In this document: piece by piece, positions 1 through 5,425 of the stretch
Layout of the letters: every line of letters starts with the position of its first letter
How positions within the stretch are numbered: position 1 is the first letter of the stretch
Assembly (NCBI GenBank): GCA_900550205.1
Contig: URRJ01000117.1
Coordinates: forward strand, 1-5,425
Direction: 5' to 3'
DNA length: 5,425 nucleotides
From: an uncultured Collinsella sp.
GTDB taxonomy: Bacteria; Actinomycetota; Coriobacteriia; Coriobacteriales; Coriobacteriaceae
The notes under the pieces: model-generated
Databases searched by the model: none
Seen by the model: only the letters and a program-made list of their open reading frames with translations
Told to the model about the DNA's origin: nothing
Position numbers and translations under genes: made by a program

Positions 1-45
1 CGATGACGCGGAGCCGGGCCTTAGTTGTTAGGATGGCGGAACCAA

Positions 46-1893
<1,848 letters not shown>

Positions 1894-1901
1894 AGGATAA
1901 A

Positions 1902-1908
1902 TCCCTTC
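1902..1908 (-). promoter_or_regulatory. glmS ribosome binding site
   Basis: Reading the minus strand, GAAGGGA ends 8 bases before the ATG at 1893. This supports the start that leaves Cys2 as the N-terminal nucleophile, over the in-frame ATG at 1956. Confidence 0.7.
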
Positions 1909-1967
1909 GTCCGCTTGACTGCAAAACGTCCACGCACAGGGGGCGCTGAGACGCATAACGTTCGAGT

Positions 1968-1973
1968 ATTGTA
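1968..1973 (-). promoter_or_regulatory. Candidate glmS promoter -10 element
   Basis: The minus strand reads TACAAT, one mismatch from TATAAT, about 75 bases upstream of the glmS ATG. The hexamer 17 bases further upstream (ATATCA) is a poor -35, so the promoter may need an activator or be weak. The -35 position overlaps the first half-site of the operator-like repeat cluster. The hexamer also lies within a short dyad, GAGTA-TTG-TACTC (1964-1976). The call rests on motif and position only. Confidence 0.4.
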
Positions 1974-1990
1974 CTCACGCAAACGCAAGC

Positions 1991-2027
1991 TGATATACCA
2001 GAGGTGGTATCTCAACTTAGATACCAC
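1991..2027. promoter_or_regulatory. Operator-like cluster of three inverted half-sites upstream of glmS
   Basis: Three copies of a 10-base half-site close to TGAGATACCA lie side by side: TGATATACCA (1991-2000, plus), the minus-strand copy at 2005-2014 (plus strand TGGTATCTCA) and TTAGATACCA (2017-2026, plus). Adjacent half-sites point in opposite directions, giving two overlapping dyads centred 13 bases apart. The right-hand dyad has perfect 9-bp arms, GTGGTATCT (2004-2012) and AGATACCAC (2019-2027), with a 6-base centre. Relative to the candidate glmS -10, the cluster spans roughly -30 to -65. This is where a repressor or activator would act. The TGGT/ACCA core recalls GntR/HutC-type operators, but the protein that binds is unknown. 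Confidence 0.55.
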
Positions 2028-2053
2028 TCGATGCACACACGTCCAGCCGGTCC

Positions 2054-2092
2054 AAACCACCACAAAGATGCCTGTCCCCTTCGTGGTGGTTT
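2054..2092. repeat. Hairpin repeat A with CCTGTCCC loop motif
   Basis: Perfect 10-bp arms AAACCACCAC (2054-2063) and GTGGTGGTTT (2083-2092) enclose a 19-base interior. After one mismatch the stem can extend by three more pairs (2065-2067 with 2079-2081). The interior contains CCTGTCCC (2071-2078), also found in repeat C and, with one change, in repeat B. The right half aligns with the right half of repeat B, 66 bases downstream. There is no long T-run on either side, so it is not an obvious intrinsic terminator. It is most likely one member of a dispersed intergenic hairpin family. Confidence 0.65.
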
Positions 2093-2107
2093 GAGCTGGC
2101 AACAGCG

Positions 2108-2158
2108 TTTCCCCAGATAAAACCTGCCAAAATAAACCTATCCCTCTTTGGTAGGTTT
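2108..2158. repeat. Hairpin repeat B, inverted copy of the repeat at 5213-5264
   Basis: Bases 2108-2144 match, in reverse complement, 34 of 37 bases of 5228-5264. The similarity continues more weakly through the hairpin arm to about 2160. The hairpin pairs AAACCTA (2134-2140) with TAGGTTT (2152-2158). On the minus strand the stem is followed by TTTATTTT, so a leftward transcript antisense to the LacI-type promoter could be terminated here. The repeat abuts, and partly overlaps, the -35 zone of the LacI-type gene. Confidence 0.75.
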
Positions 2159-2162
2159 GGGA

Positions 2163-2171
2163 TGCTACAAT
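2163..2171 (+). promoter_or_regulatory. Candidate extended -10 promoter of the LacI-type gene
   Basis: TGCTACAAT combines a TGn extension with a near-consensus TACAAT hexamer, 35 bases upstream of the ATG at 2207. No good -35 is present at 16-18 bases. The sequence there belongs to hairpin repeat B, so the extended -10 probably carries most of the promoter strength. Confidence 0.5.
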
Positions 2172-2194
2172 CTGGCTTGTACTTGAAACGCATC

Positions 2195-2201
2195 AAAGGG
2201 G
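2195..2201 (+). promoter_or_regulatory. Ribosome binding site deciding the LacI-type start
   Basis: AAAGGGG lies 5 bases before the ATG at 2207. This start places the helix-turn-helix at the N-terminus, as in all LacI-family proteins. An in-frame ATG at 2162 has no such site and would lie at or upstream of the presumed transcription start. Confidence 0.7.
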
Positions 2202-2206
2202 CCGCT

Positions 2207-3316
2207 ATGGCAAAGGTAAAAATCAGCGACGTCGCGCGCGAGGCCGGGGTTTCGCTGGGCACGGTTTCCAACGCGCTCAACCATCCCGAAAAGTTGCGCC
2301 CCGAGACCCTCAAGCTCATCAACGAGACCATCAGTCGCCTTGGCTACCTGCCCAACCAAAGCGCCCGTCAGCTCGCGGGCGGCGCCACCAAGTCCTTTGG
2401 CCTGGTGCTCCCCCGTCTCGATCACGGCTTTTCGCTCCAAATCGCCAGCGGCGCCCACAACGAGGCCCGCAAGCACGGCTACGACTTGCTCATCGCCAAC
2501 GCCGATAACGACGATATTCTCGAGGACCATTACCTGCGCTACTTTATGGGCACCCAGATGTCCGGCGTCATGGTTCAGCCCATGGCATCCCCCGACTGGC
2601 ACCCCGCCATGACCAAGATGCCCGTGCCGATCGTCCATCTGGACATCCATTGCTCCGAGCCCGGCTACTACGTAGCGGCCGACAATGAGGCCCAGGGTCG
2701 CATCATTGCCGAACTTGCCATCGCCCGCGGCGCGCACCATATTGTCGTCGTCGGCCGAGCAGCATTTATGCAACTCACCCTGCGCGTCCTTGGCATTCAT
2801 AAGGCGCTCGCCCTGCACCCCGATATCAAGATCGAAGTCATCGACGCCGGCGAATGGAATACCGCTGCCGACGGCTACGGCATCGGTGCCCAAATCGCCG
2901 AGCGCCCCGCGGACGAACGTCCCGATTTTGTCGTCGGCCTGACCGATGTGTTGGCCTCGGGTGTCGTTTCGGCACTGGTCGACAAGGGCATCTCTGTCCC
3001 CGGGCAAGTACGCGTGGCCGGATGCGACGGCAACCCGCTCGCTTGGAGCGGATCGGTCCCGCTCACTACGGTAGCGCCCCCGGGCTACGAGATTGGCCGC
3101 AAGGGTGTCCAACTGCTGATGGAGCAAATCGAGAACAAGGCCCCGGCAAAGATCAAGCATATCCGTGTCGGCTCCGCAGTGCGTACCGTCACCGCAGTCG
3201 CCGCCGAGGATATCAACCGCCAAGAACTGGTACGTCCGTTCCTACTGGAACGCGCCAGCACCCAGGCAAGCAGCCAGACCGACGCCACGGCCATCAACCT
3301 CGGTGCGTATCTATAG
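2207..3316 (+). CDS. LacI-family transcriptional regulator
   Basis: DNA-binding repressor of 369 residues, slightly longer than the usual 330-350. The LacI helix-turn-helix is at residues 5-25 (KISDVAREAGVSLGTVSNAL), followed by the hinge-region pattern SARQLAGGATKSFGLVLP (52-69). The periplasmic-binding-protein-like effector domain follows, with family signatures such as DNEAQGR in the middle and the late LTTVAPPGYEIGRKGVQLL segment. A tail of about 30 residues extends beyond the usual end; it is polar and rich in Ala, Ser, Thr and Gln. The effector is probably a sugar or nucleoside, but it cannot be named from sequence alone. The gene is divergent from glmS and convergent with the HAD gene, and no sugar transporter or glycosidase is in the window. 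It may regulate itself, glmS or a distant locus. Family assignment is firm; the target is unknown. Confidence 0.95.
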   Translation: MAKVKISDVAREAGVSLGTVSNALNHPEKLRPETLKLINETISRLGYLPNQSARQLAGGATKSFGLVLPRLDHGFSLQIASGAHNEARKHGYDLLIANADNDDILEDHYLRYFMGTQMSGVMVQPMASPDWHPAMTKMPVPIVHLDIHCSEPGYYVAADNEAQGRIIAELAIARGAHHIVVVGRAAFMQLTLRVLGIHKALALHPDIKIEVIDAGEWNTAADGYGIGAQIAERPADERPDFVVGLTDVLASGVVSALVDKGISVPGQVRVAGCDGNPLAWSGSVPLTTVAPPGYEIGRKGVQLLMEQIENKAPAKIKHIRVGSAVRTVTAVAAEDINRQELVRPFLLERASTQASSQTDATAINLGAYL

Positions 3317-3341
3317 CACGCCCGCAAGTATGCTAAGTCGC

Positions 3342-3391
3342 CGCTCAAGCAAAAGGGGCCCGACCATTGCCGGACCCCTTTTGCTTGAGCG
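3342..3391. terminator. Bidirectional intrinsic terminator between convergent genes
   Basis: A perfect 17-bp stem pairs 3342-3358 with 3375-3391. After one mismatch it can extend by a further 3 bp (3360-3362 with 3371-3373). The inner half, AAAAGGGG and CCCCTTTT, is the usual intrinsic-terminator form with a four-T run on both strands. It lies 25 bases after the LacI-type stop and 38 bases after the stop of the convergent HAD gene, so it can serve both. The outer GCTCAAGC / GCTTGAGC arms lengthen the stem beyond what termination needs. Confidence 0.9.
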
Positions 3392-3429
3392 CAAACGTGG
3401 GCAATTGCTCGTTTCAACGCCGCAATTGT

Positions 3430-4080
3430 CTAGCGCACGGCCTTGACCGCCGCCGCCAGGTCGAACAACGTATCGAGCACGGCCTCGCAGCCATCCACCA
3501 CATCCTGCGGCAGCGGCACGATATCGGGCACGGCAAAGACATGGCAGCCGGCCGTGATGCCCGAGACGCAGCCGTTGCGCGAATCCTCGACCACGGCGCA
3601 CTCCTCGGGGGCAAAGCCCGCACGCTCGCAGGCGAGCAGATACATCTCGGGGTCGGGCTTGCCGTGCACGACGTCCTCGCCACACGTTACCGTTTCAAAC
3701 TTGTCAAAAAGACCGACCATCTTAAGGTTGCGCTCGGCCGTAACGAGGCGCGACGACGTCGCTAGGCCCACGTGATAGCCCGCAGCTAGCAACTCGTCTA
3801 GGCACTCGGCGGCGCCGGCCTTAAGTTCCAGTTCGGTCTTGACCATCTCGTCGCGAATCTCCTTGTGGCGACGATAGATCGCCTCGGTGGTTTCGTGGCT
3901 GCCATAATGCTTATCGAGGATGTCCATAACATCGGGCAGCGTGCGGCCGATAAACTGATGGATCAGCGCTTCATCAATCGCGAGCCCCAGCTCAGCGGCG
4001 CCTGCCTTCCAGGCCTTAATCCCCAAACGCTCGGTATCGACCAGCGTTCCATCCATGTCAAAAATAACAGCCTTGATCAT
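3430..4080 (-). CDS. HAD-superfamily hydrolase, subfamily IA (beta-phosphoglucomutase-like phosphatase)
   Basis: Cytosolic phosphatase of 216 residues. Motif I is DMDGTLVD (8-15), with nucleophile D8 and acid/base D10. Motif II is T108-S109 in LATSS. Motif III is K141 in GKPDPEMY, and motif IV is E165-D166 in VVEDSRNG. A helical cap of the IA type fills roughly residues 16-85. The first 25 residues align without gaps with Lactococcus beta-phosphoglucomutase as I remember it. The cap hinge His20 of that mutase is Gly20 here, which argues for a phosphatase over a mutase; the substrate remains unknown. The start at 4080 follows GGGGGA at a 5-base spacing and gives the expected MIKAVIFDMDGT opening; an in-frame ATG 29 codons upstream adds unrelated sequence. 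It is monocistronic, convergent with the LacI-type gene and divergent from the larE-like gene. Confidence 0.93.
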   Translation of the reverse strand: MIKAVIFDMDGTLVDTERLGIKAWKAGAAELGLAIDEALIHQFIGRTLPDVMDILDKHYGSHETTEAIYRRHKEIRDEMVKTELELKAGAAECLDELLAAGYHVGLATSSRLVTAERNLKMVGLFDKFETVTCGEDVVHGKPDPEMYLLACERAGFAPEECAVVEDSRNGCVSGITAGCHVFAVPDIVPLPQDVVDGCEAVLDTLFDLAAAVKAVR

Positions 4081-4085
4081 ATCGG

Positions 4086-4091
4086 TCCCCC
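4086..4091 (-). promoter_or_regulatory. Ribosome binding site of the HAD gene
   Basis: The minus strand reads GGGGGA about 5 bases before the ATG at 4080. This favours that start over the ATG at 4167. Confidence 0.6.
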
Positions 4092-4140
4092 ATCGACTCT
4101 CGCTGTCGCGTTGCTGCAACTCTACCGCATTTGGCAACTT

Positions 4141-4157
4141 GTATATAACGTATATAC
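4141..4157. promoter_or_regulatory. Palindrome GTATATA-ACG-TATATAC in the divergent promoter region
   Basis: Perfect 7-bp arms with a 3-base centre lie 61 bases upstream of the HAD start and about 97 bases upstream of the larE-like start. The dyad could be an operator. Its AT-rich arms also offer TATATA-type -10 sequences for the leftward HAD promoter, so promoter and operator may overlap. The adjacent ATATACCA (4152-4159) also occurs in the glmS operator-like cluster (1993-2000). Confidence 0.45.
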
Positions 4158-4213
4158 CATATTGCACTTTCGTTACACAGATAGAAGTCTTATGGCAAGT
4201 AACGCATTAGGAT

Positions 4214-4219
4214 TATAGT
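4214..4219 (+). promoter_or_regulatory. Candidate -10 element of the larE-like gene
   Basis: TATAGT lies 34 bases before the ATG at 4254, a plausible distance. No convincing -35 is found at 16-18 bases. An 8-bp perfect palindrome, GAGTACTC (4228-4235), follows near the expected transcription start. Confidence 0.35.
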
Positions 4220-4253
4220 TTTCGATCGAGTACTCAACGATAAGGAACGTTTC

Positions 4254-5132
4254 ATGATTTTAGACACCACGGCACCCGCAGAGGAGCTTCAAGACAAGCT
4301 ATCGGCGCTCGAGCAGCTGCTTTTGGCATACGGGCGCGTGGCTATCGGGTTTTCCGGCGGCGTTGACAGCAGCTTTTTGGCCGCCGTATGCGCCCGCGTC
4401 ATGCCTACCAATACTCTTCTCGTCCATCTCACCACGCCGCTCATCGGCACGCCCGAGCAGGCTTCGTTTGAGCAGTCCGTTGATGGGCAGGCCAATGAGG
4501 GGCCGCATTTTAAGCTCCCCGTGCTCAATCTTTCGGTGGATCAGCTGCAGCTCCCCCAAGTGGCCTGCAACGATGCTAATCGCTGCTACCACTGCAAGCA
4601 CGCCGGCTTTACCGCCATCGTCAACCACGCCAAGTCGCTCGGCTTTCCCACCGTCATCGATGGCAGCAATGCAAGCGATCGCGGTGACTACCGCCCCGGC
4701 ATGCGTGCGGCAGAAGAGCTCGGCGTACGCTCACCCCTTATGGAGGTCGGCTTTACCAAGGACGAAGAGCGCGAGCTGCTGCGCGCATGGGGCTATCCCG
4801 TTTGGAACCTGCCGGCGGGAGCATGTCTTGCCACCCGCGTCCCCACGGGCGAGGAGCTTACGCGCGAGAAGGTCGATTTAATCCGCGCCTGCGAGGATTA
4901 CCTGCACGATCTTGATCTGGCACAGGTACGCGCGCGCTTGATCGGCGGCTGCATGCATATCGAGGCCGCACCCGCAGATGTCGCCAAGATTGCTGCCCTC
5001 GGTGGCAACGCCGTCGATGCCGAGGGCAAGACCCCGCTGCCCGCCGCCATCGAGTCCGCGCTGCGCGAGCTGGGCTGCGGCCACATCTCCCCCGAGGTCA
5101 CCCCCTACATCCACGGCAACATGAATCTTTAG
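4254..5132 (+). CDS. larE: LarE-type ATP-dependent sulfur transferase (nickel-pincer cofactor biosynthesis), three-cysteine form
   Basis: PP-loop enzyme of 292 residues that adenylates and then thiolates the carboxylates of pyridinium-3,5-biscarboxylic acid mononucleotide, giving the dithio precursor of the nickel-pincer cofactor. The ATP loop SGGVDSS is at 34-40. The LarE-specific block DGSNASDRGDYRPGMRAAEE runs 136-155. The sulfur-site motif PAGACLATRVP (187-197) contains C191, equivalent to the sacrificial Cys176 of Lactobacillus plantarum LarE. R226 and R228 fit the conserved substrate-phosphate arginines. RCYHCK (110-115) adds C111 and C114 where, as I recall, L. plantarum LarE has Trp97 and Ala100. 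This favours a [4Fe-4S]-containing, non-sacrificial form (inference). AAGGA lies 7 bases before the start. larA, larB and larC are not in the window, so the partners are elsewhere or absent. A related PP-loop function cannot be fully excluded. Confidence 0.9.
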   Translation: MILDTTAPAEELQDKLSALEQLLLAYGRVAIGFSGGVDSSFLAAVCARVMPTNTLLVHLTTPLIGTPEQASFEQSVDGQANEGPHFKLPVLNLSVDQLQLPQVACNDANRCYHCKHAGFTAIVNHAKSLGFPTVIDGSNASDRGDYRPGMRAAEELGVRSPLMEVGFTKDEERELLRAWGYPVWNLPAGACLATRVPTGEELTREKVDLIRACEDYLHDLDLAQVRARLIGGCMHIEAAPADVAKIAALGGNAVDAEGKTPLPAAIESALRELGCGHISPEVTPYIHGNMNL

Positions 5133-5159
5133 GTTACGCCGTTTTACAAACGGCGTAAC
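5133..5159. terminator. Perfect 12-bp hairpin directly after the larE stop codon
   Basis: GTTACGCCGTTT (5133-5144) pairs perfectly with AAACGGCGTAAC (5148-5159) around a 3-base TAC loop. The stem begins on the base after the stop codon. No T-run follows on either strand, so it is not a classical intrinsic terminator. It could stabilise the 3' end of the mRNA, or act together with the hairpin and T-rich tail about 60 bases downstream. Confidence 0.6.
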
Positions 5160-5212
5160 TGCTCGGCGCTGCGCGGGCTCCGGGCACATATGCTCAACCT
5201 GGACTGCGTTAA

Positions 5213-5264
5213 CTGACCTGTCAATAAGGGACAGGTTTGTTTTGGCAGGTTTTATCTTGGGAAA
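5213..5264. repeat. Hairpin repeat C, inverted copy of the repeat upstream of the LacI-type gene
   Basis: Bases 5228-5264 match the reverse complement of 2108-2144 at 34 of 37 positions. Mismatches are at 5232, 5239 and 5258. Similarity continues, more loosely, leftwards through the other hairpin arm to about 5213. Base changes in the arms keep the pairing. Confidence 0.75.
5216..5243 (+). terminator. Probable larE terminator formed by repeat C
   Basis: ACCTGTC (5216-5222) pairs with GACAGGT (5230-5236) around a 7-base loop and is followed by TTTGTTTT (5236-5243), giving a terminator-like hairpin in the larE direction. It lies about 84 bases after the larE stop. The stem is short and only moderately GC-rich, so its efficiency is uncertain. 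Confidence 0.5.
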
Positions 5265-5280
5265 ATATCGCGAGGCAGTC

Positions 5281-5323
5281 GCCCCTCTAGCACCCATCAA
5301 ACTTCGAGAGACGATAGAGGGGC
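5281..5323 (-). terminator. 9-bp stem after the right-edge gene
   Basis: GCCCCTCTA (5281-5289) pairs perfectly with TAGAGGGGC (5315-5323) around a 25-base loop. Short flanking complements, GCAG (5275-5278) and CTGC (5331-5334), could lengthen it. The stem starts 13 bases after the stop of the minus-strand gene at the right edge. Reading leftward, no T-run follows directly; the nearest is ATATTTTCCC, about 12 bases on. It may be a weak or factor-assisted terminator. Confidence 0.4.
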
Positions 5324-5336
5324 AATTCGGCTGCAT

Positions 5337-5425
5337 CTACTTCTTCCGATAGCGGCGGTTGCGGCTCGTCGATGAACCCATTACTTCGATGAGCCCTTTA
5401 TCCGTCATTTTTGGCAGATGGTAGC
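5337..5425 (-). CDS. C-terminal fragment of a gene running off the right edge, possible winged-helix domain
   Basis: The minus strand is open from the window edge to a TAG at 5337-5339. The last 28 residues begin YHLPKMTDKGLIEVMGSS and end in a basic tail, RNRRYRKK. The pattern of a helix ending in LPKMTDKGLIE, followed by a short strand-turn and basic residues, resembles the recognition helix and wing of a winged-helix DNA-binding domain. Such domains close many AlbA/AAA_4-type ATP-binding regulators and Fic-family proteins. Too little is visible to choose among these. The gene converges on the larE-like gene, with hairpins between them. Confidence 0.6.
   Translation of the reverse strand, partial: YHLPKMTDKGLIEVMGSSTSRNRRYRKK

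Larger units (their letters stand above)
1894..2206. other. Divergent intergenic region between glmS and the LacI-type gene
   Basis: This 313-base gene-free stretch contains, in order, the glmS leader and ribosome binding site, a candidate glmS -10 (1968-1973), a cluster of TGAGATACCA-like half-sites (1991-2026), a long hairpin (2054-2092), a related shorter hairpin with a conserved flank (2108-2158), and the promoter and ribosome binding site of the LacI-type gene. The glmS leader from the presumed start is only about 65-70 nt. That is too short for a glmS ribozyme, and none of the ribozyme core was recognised. No small coding sequence was convincing here. Confidence 0.8.

Noticed and set aside
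1..45. glmS terminator in the left-edge sequence
   Set aside because: Only a bulged 6-bp pairing (GTTGGTT with AACAAC on the minus strand) is visible, with no T-run. The region is cut by the window edge, so nothing can be supported.
1894..1962. glmS ribozyme in the glmS leader
   Set aside because: The leader from the candidate promoter is only about 65-70 nt and has just a short AGCGCC resemblance to the ribozyme cleavage region. The conserved core and later pairings were not found, and the ribozyme is typical of Firmicutes.
2054..2158. CRISPR array or insertion sequence suggested by the adjacent repeats
   Set aside because: Only two diverged hairpin units are present, without regular spacers. 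There is no transposase, terminal inverted-repeat pair or clear target duplication.
2165..3223. Long minus-strand open frame (352 codons) opposite the LacI-type gene
   Set aside because: It is an antisense shadow of a well-supported gene, with no domain, no start signal, and an overlap with the LacI promoter.
4878..5336. Minus-strand open frame of 152 codons overlapping the 3' end of larE
   Set aside because: It is antisense to conserved larE sequence and crosses three hairpins. Its composition is shadow-like and it has no recognisable domain.

Overview
The window is GC-rich with short intergenic gaps and reads like a chromosomal stretch of an actinobacterium. A Coriobacteriia genome, Collinsella or a close relative, is my best guess. 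That guess rests on base composition, codon use and hairpin repeats carrying a CCTGTCCC motif that I associate from memory with Collinsella intergenic regions; no search was run. Four complete genes and the tail of a fifth are present. There are no rRNA or tRNA genes, no CRISPR array, no transposase and no recognisable phage gene.

Layout, left to right. (1) glmS (glucosamine-6-phosphate synthase, minus strand, 46-1893) is complete, with its start decided by the N-terminal catalytic Cys. (2) A 313-bp divergent intergenic region (1894-2206) holds a putative glmS promoter, a three-half-site palindromic operator candidate, two tandem hairpin repeats and an extended -10 promoter for the next gene. 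(3) A LacI-family repressor (plus, 2207-3316) follows. (4) A strong 17-bp bidirectional terminator (3342-3391) separates it from the convergent next gene. (5) A HAD-superfamily phosphatase (minus, 3430-4080) comes next. (6) A 173-bp AT-rich divergent promoter region (4081-4253) carries a GTATATA-N3-TATATAC palindrome. (7) A LarE-type PP-loop sulfur transferase (plus, 4254-5132) follows. (8) A 204-bp region (5133-5336) with three hairpins includes a second, inverted copy of the repeat seen upstream of the LacI gene. (9) The last 28 codons of a minus-strand gene, probably a winged-helix C-terminus, run off the right edge.

How the genes relate. GlmS makes the hexosamine precursor of peptidoglycan. 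The divergent LacI-type regulator could act locally, but no sugar-uptake or catabolic genes are in view, so its target is unknown. LarE matures the nickel-pincer cofactor of lactate racemase-type enzymes, yet larA, larB and larC are absent from the window. Every gene sits in its own transcription unit (divergent or convergent to its neighbours), so this is a mosaic of monocistronic housekeeping and accessory genes and not one operon. I see no evidence of a new multi-gene system. The more interesting signals are the related hairpin repeats, the operator-like site upstream of glmS, and the three-cysteine active site of LarE.
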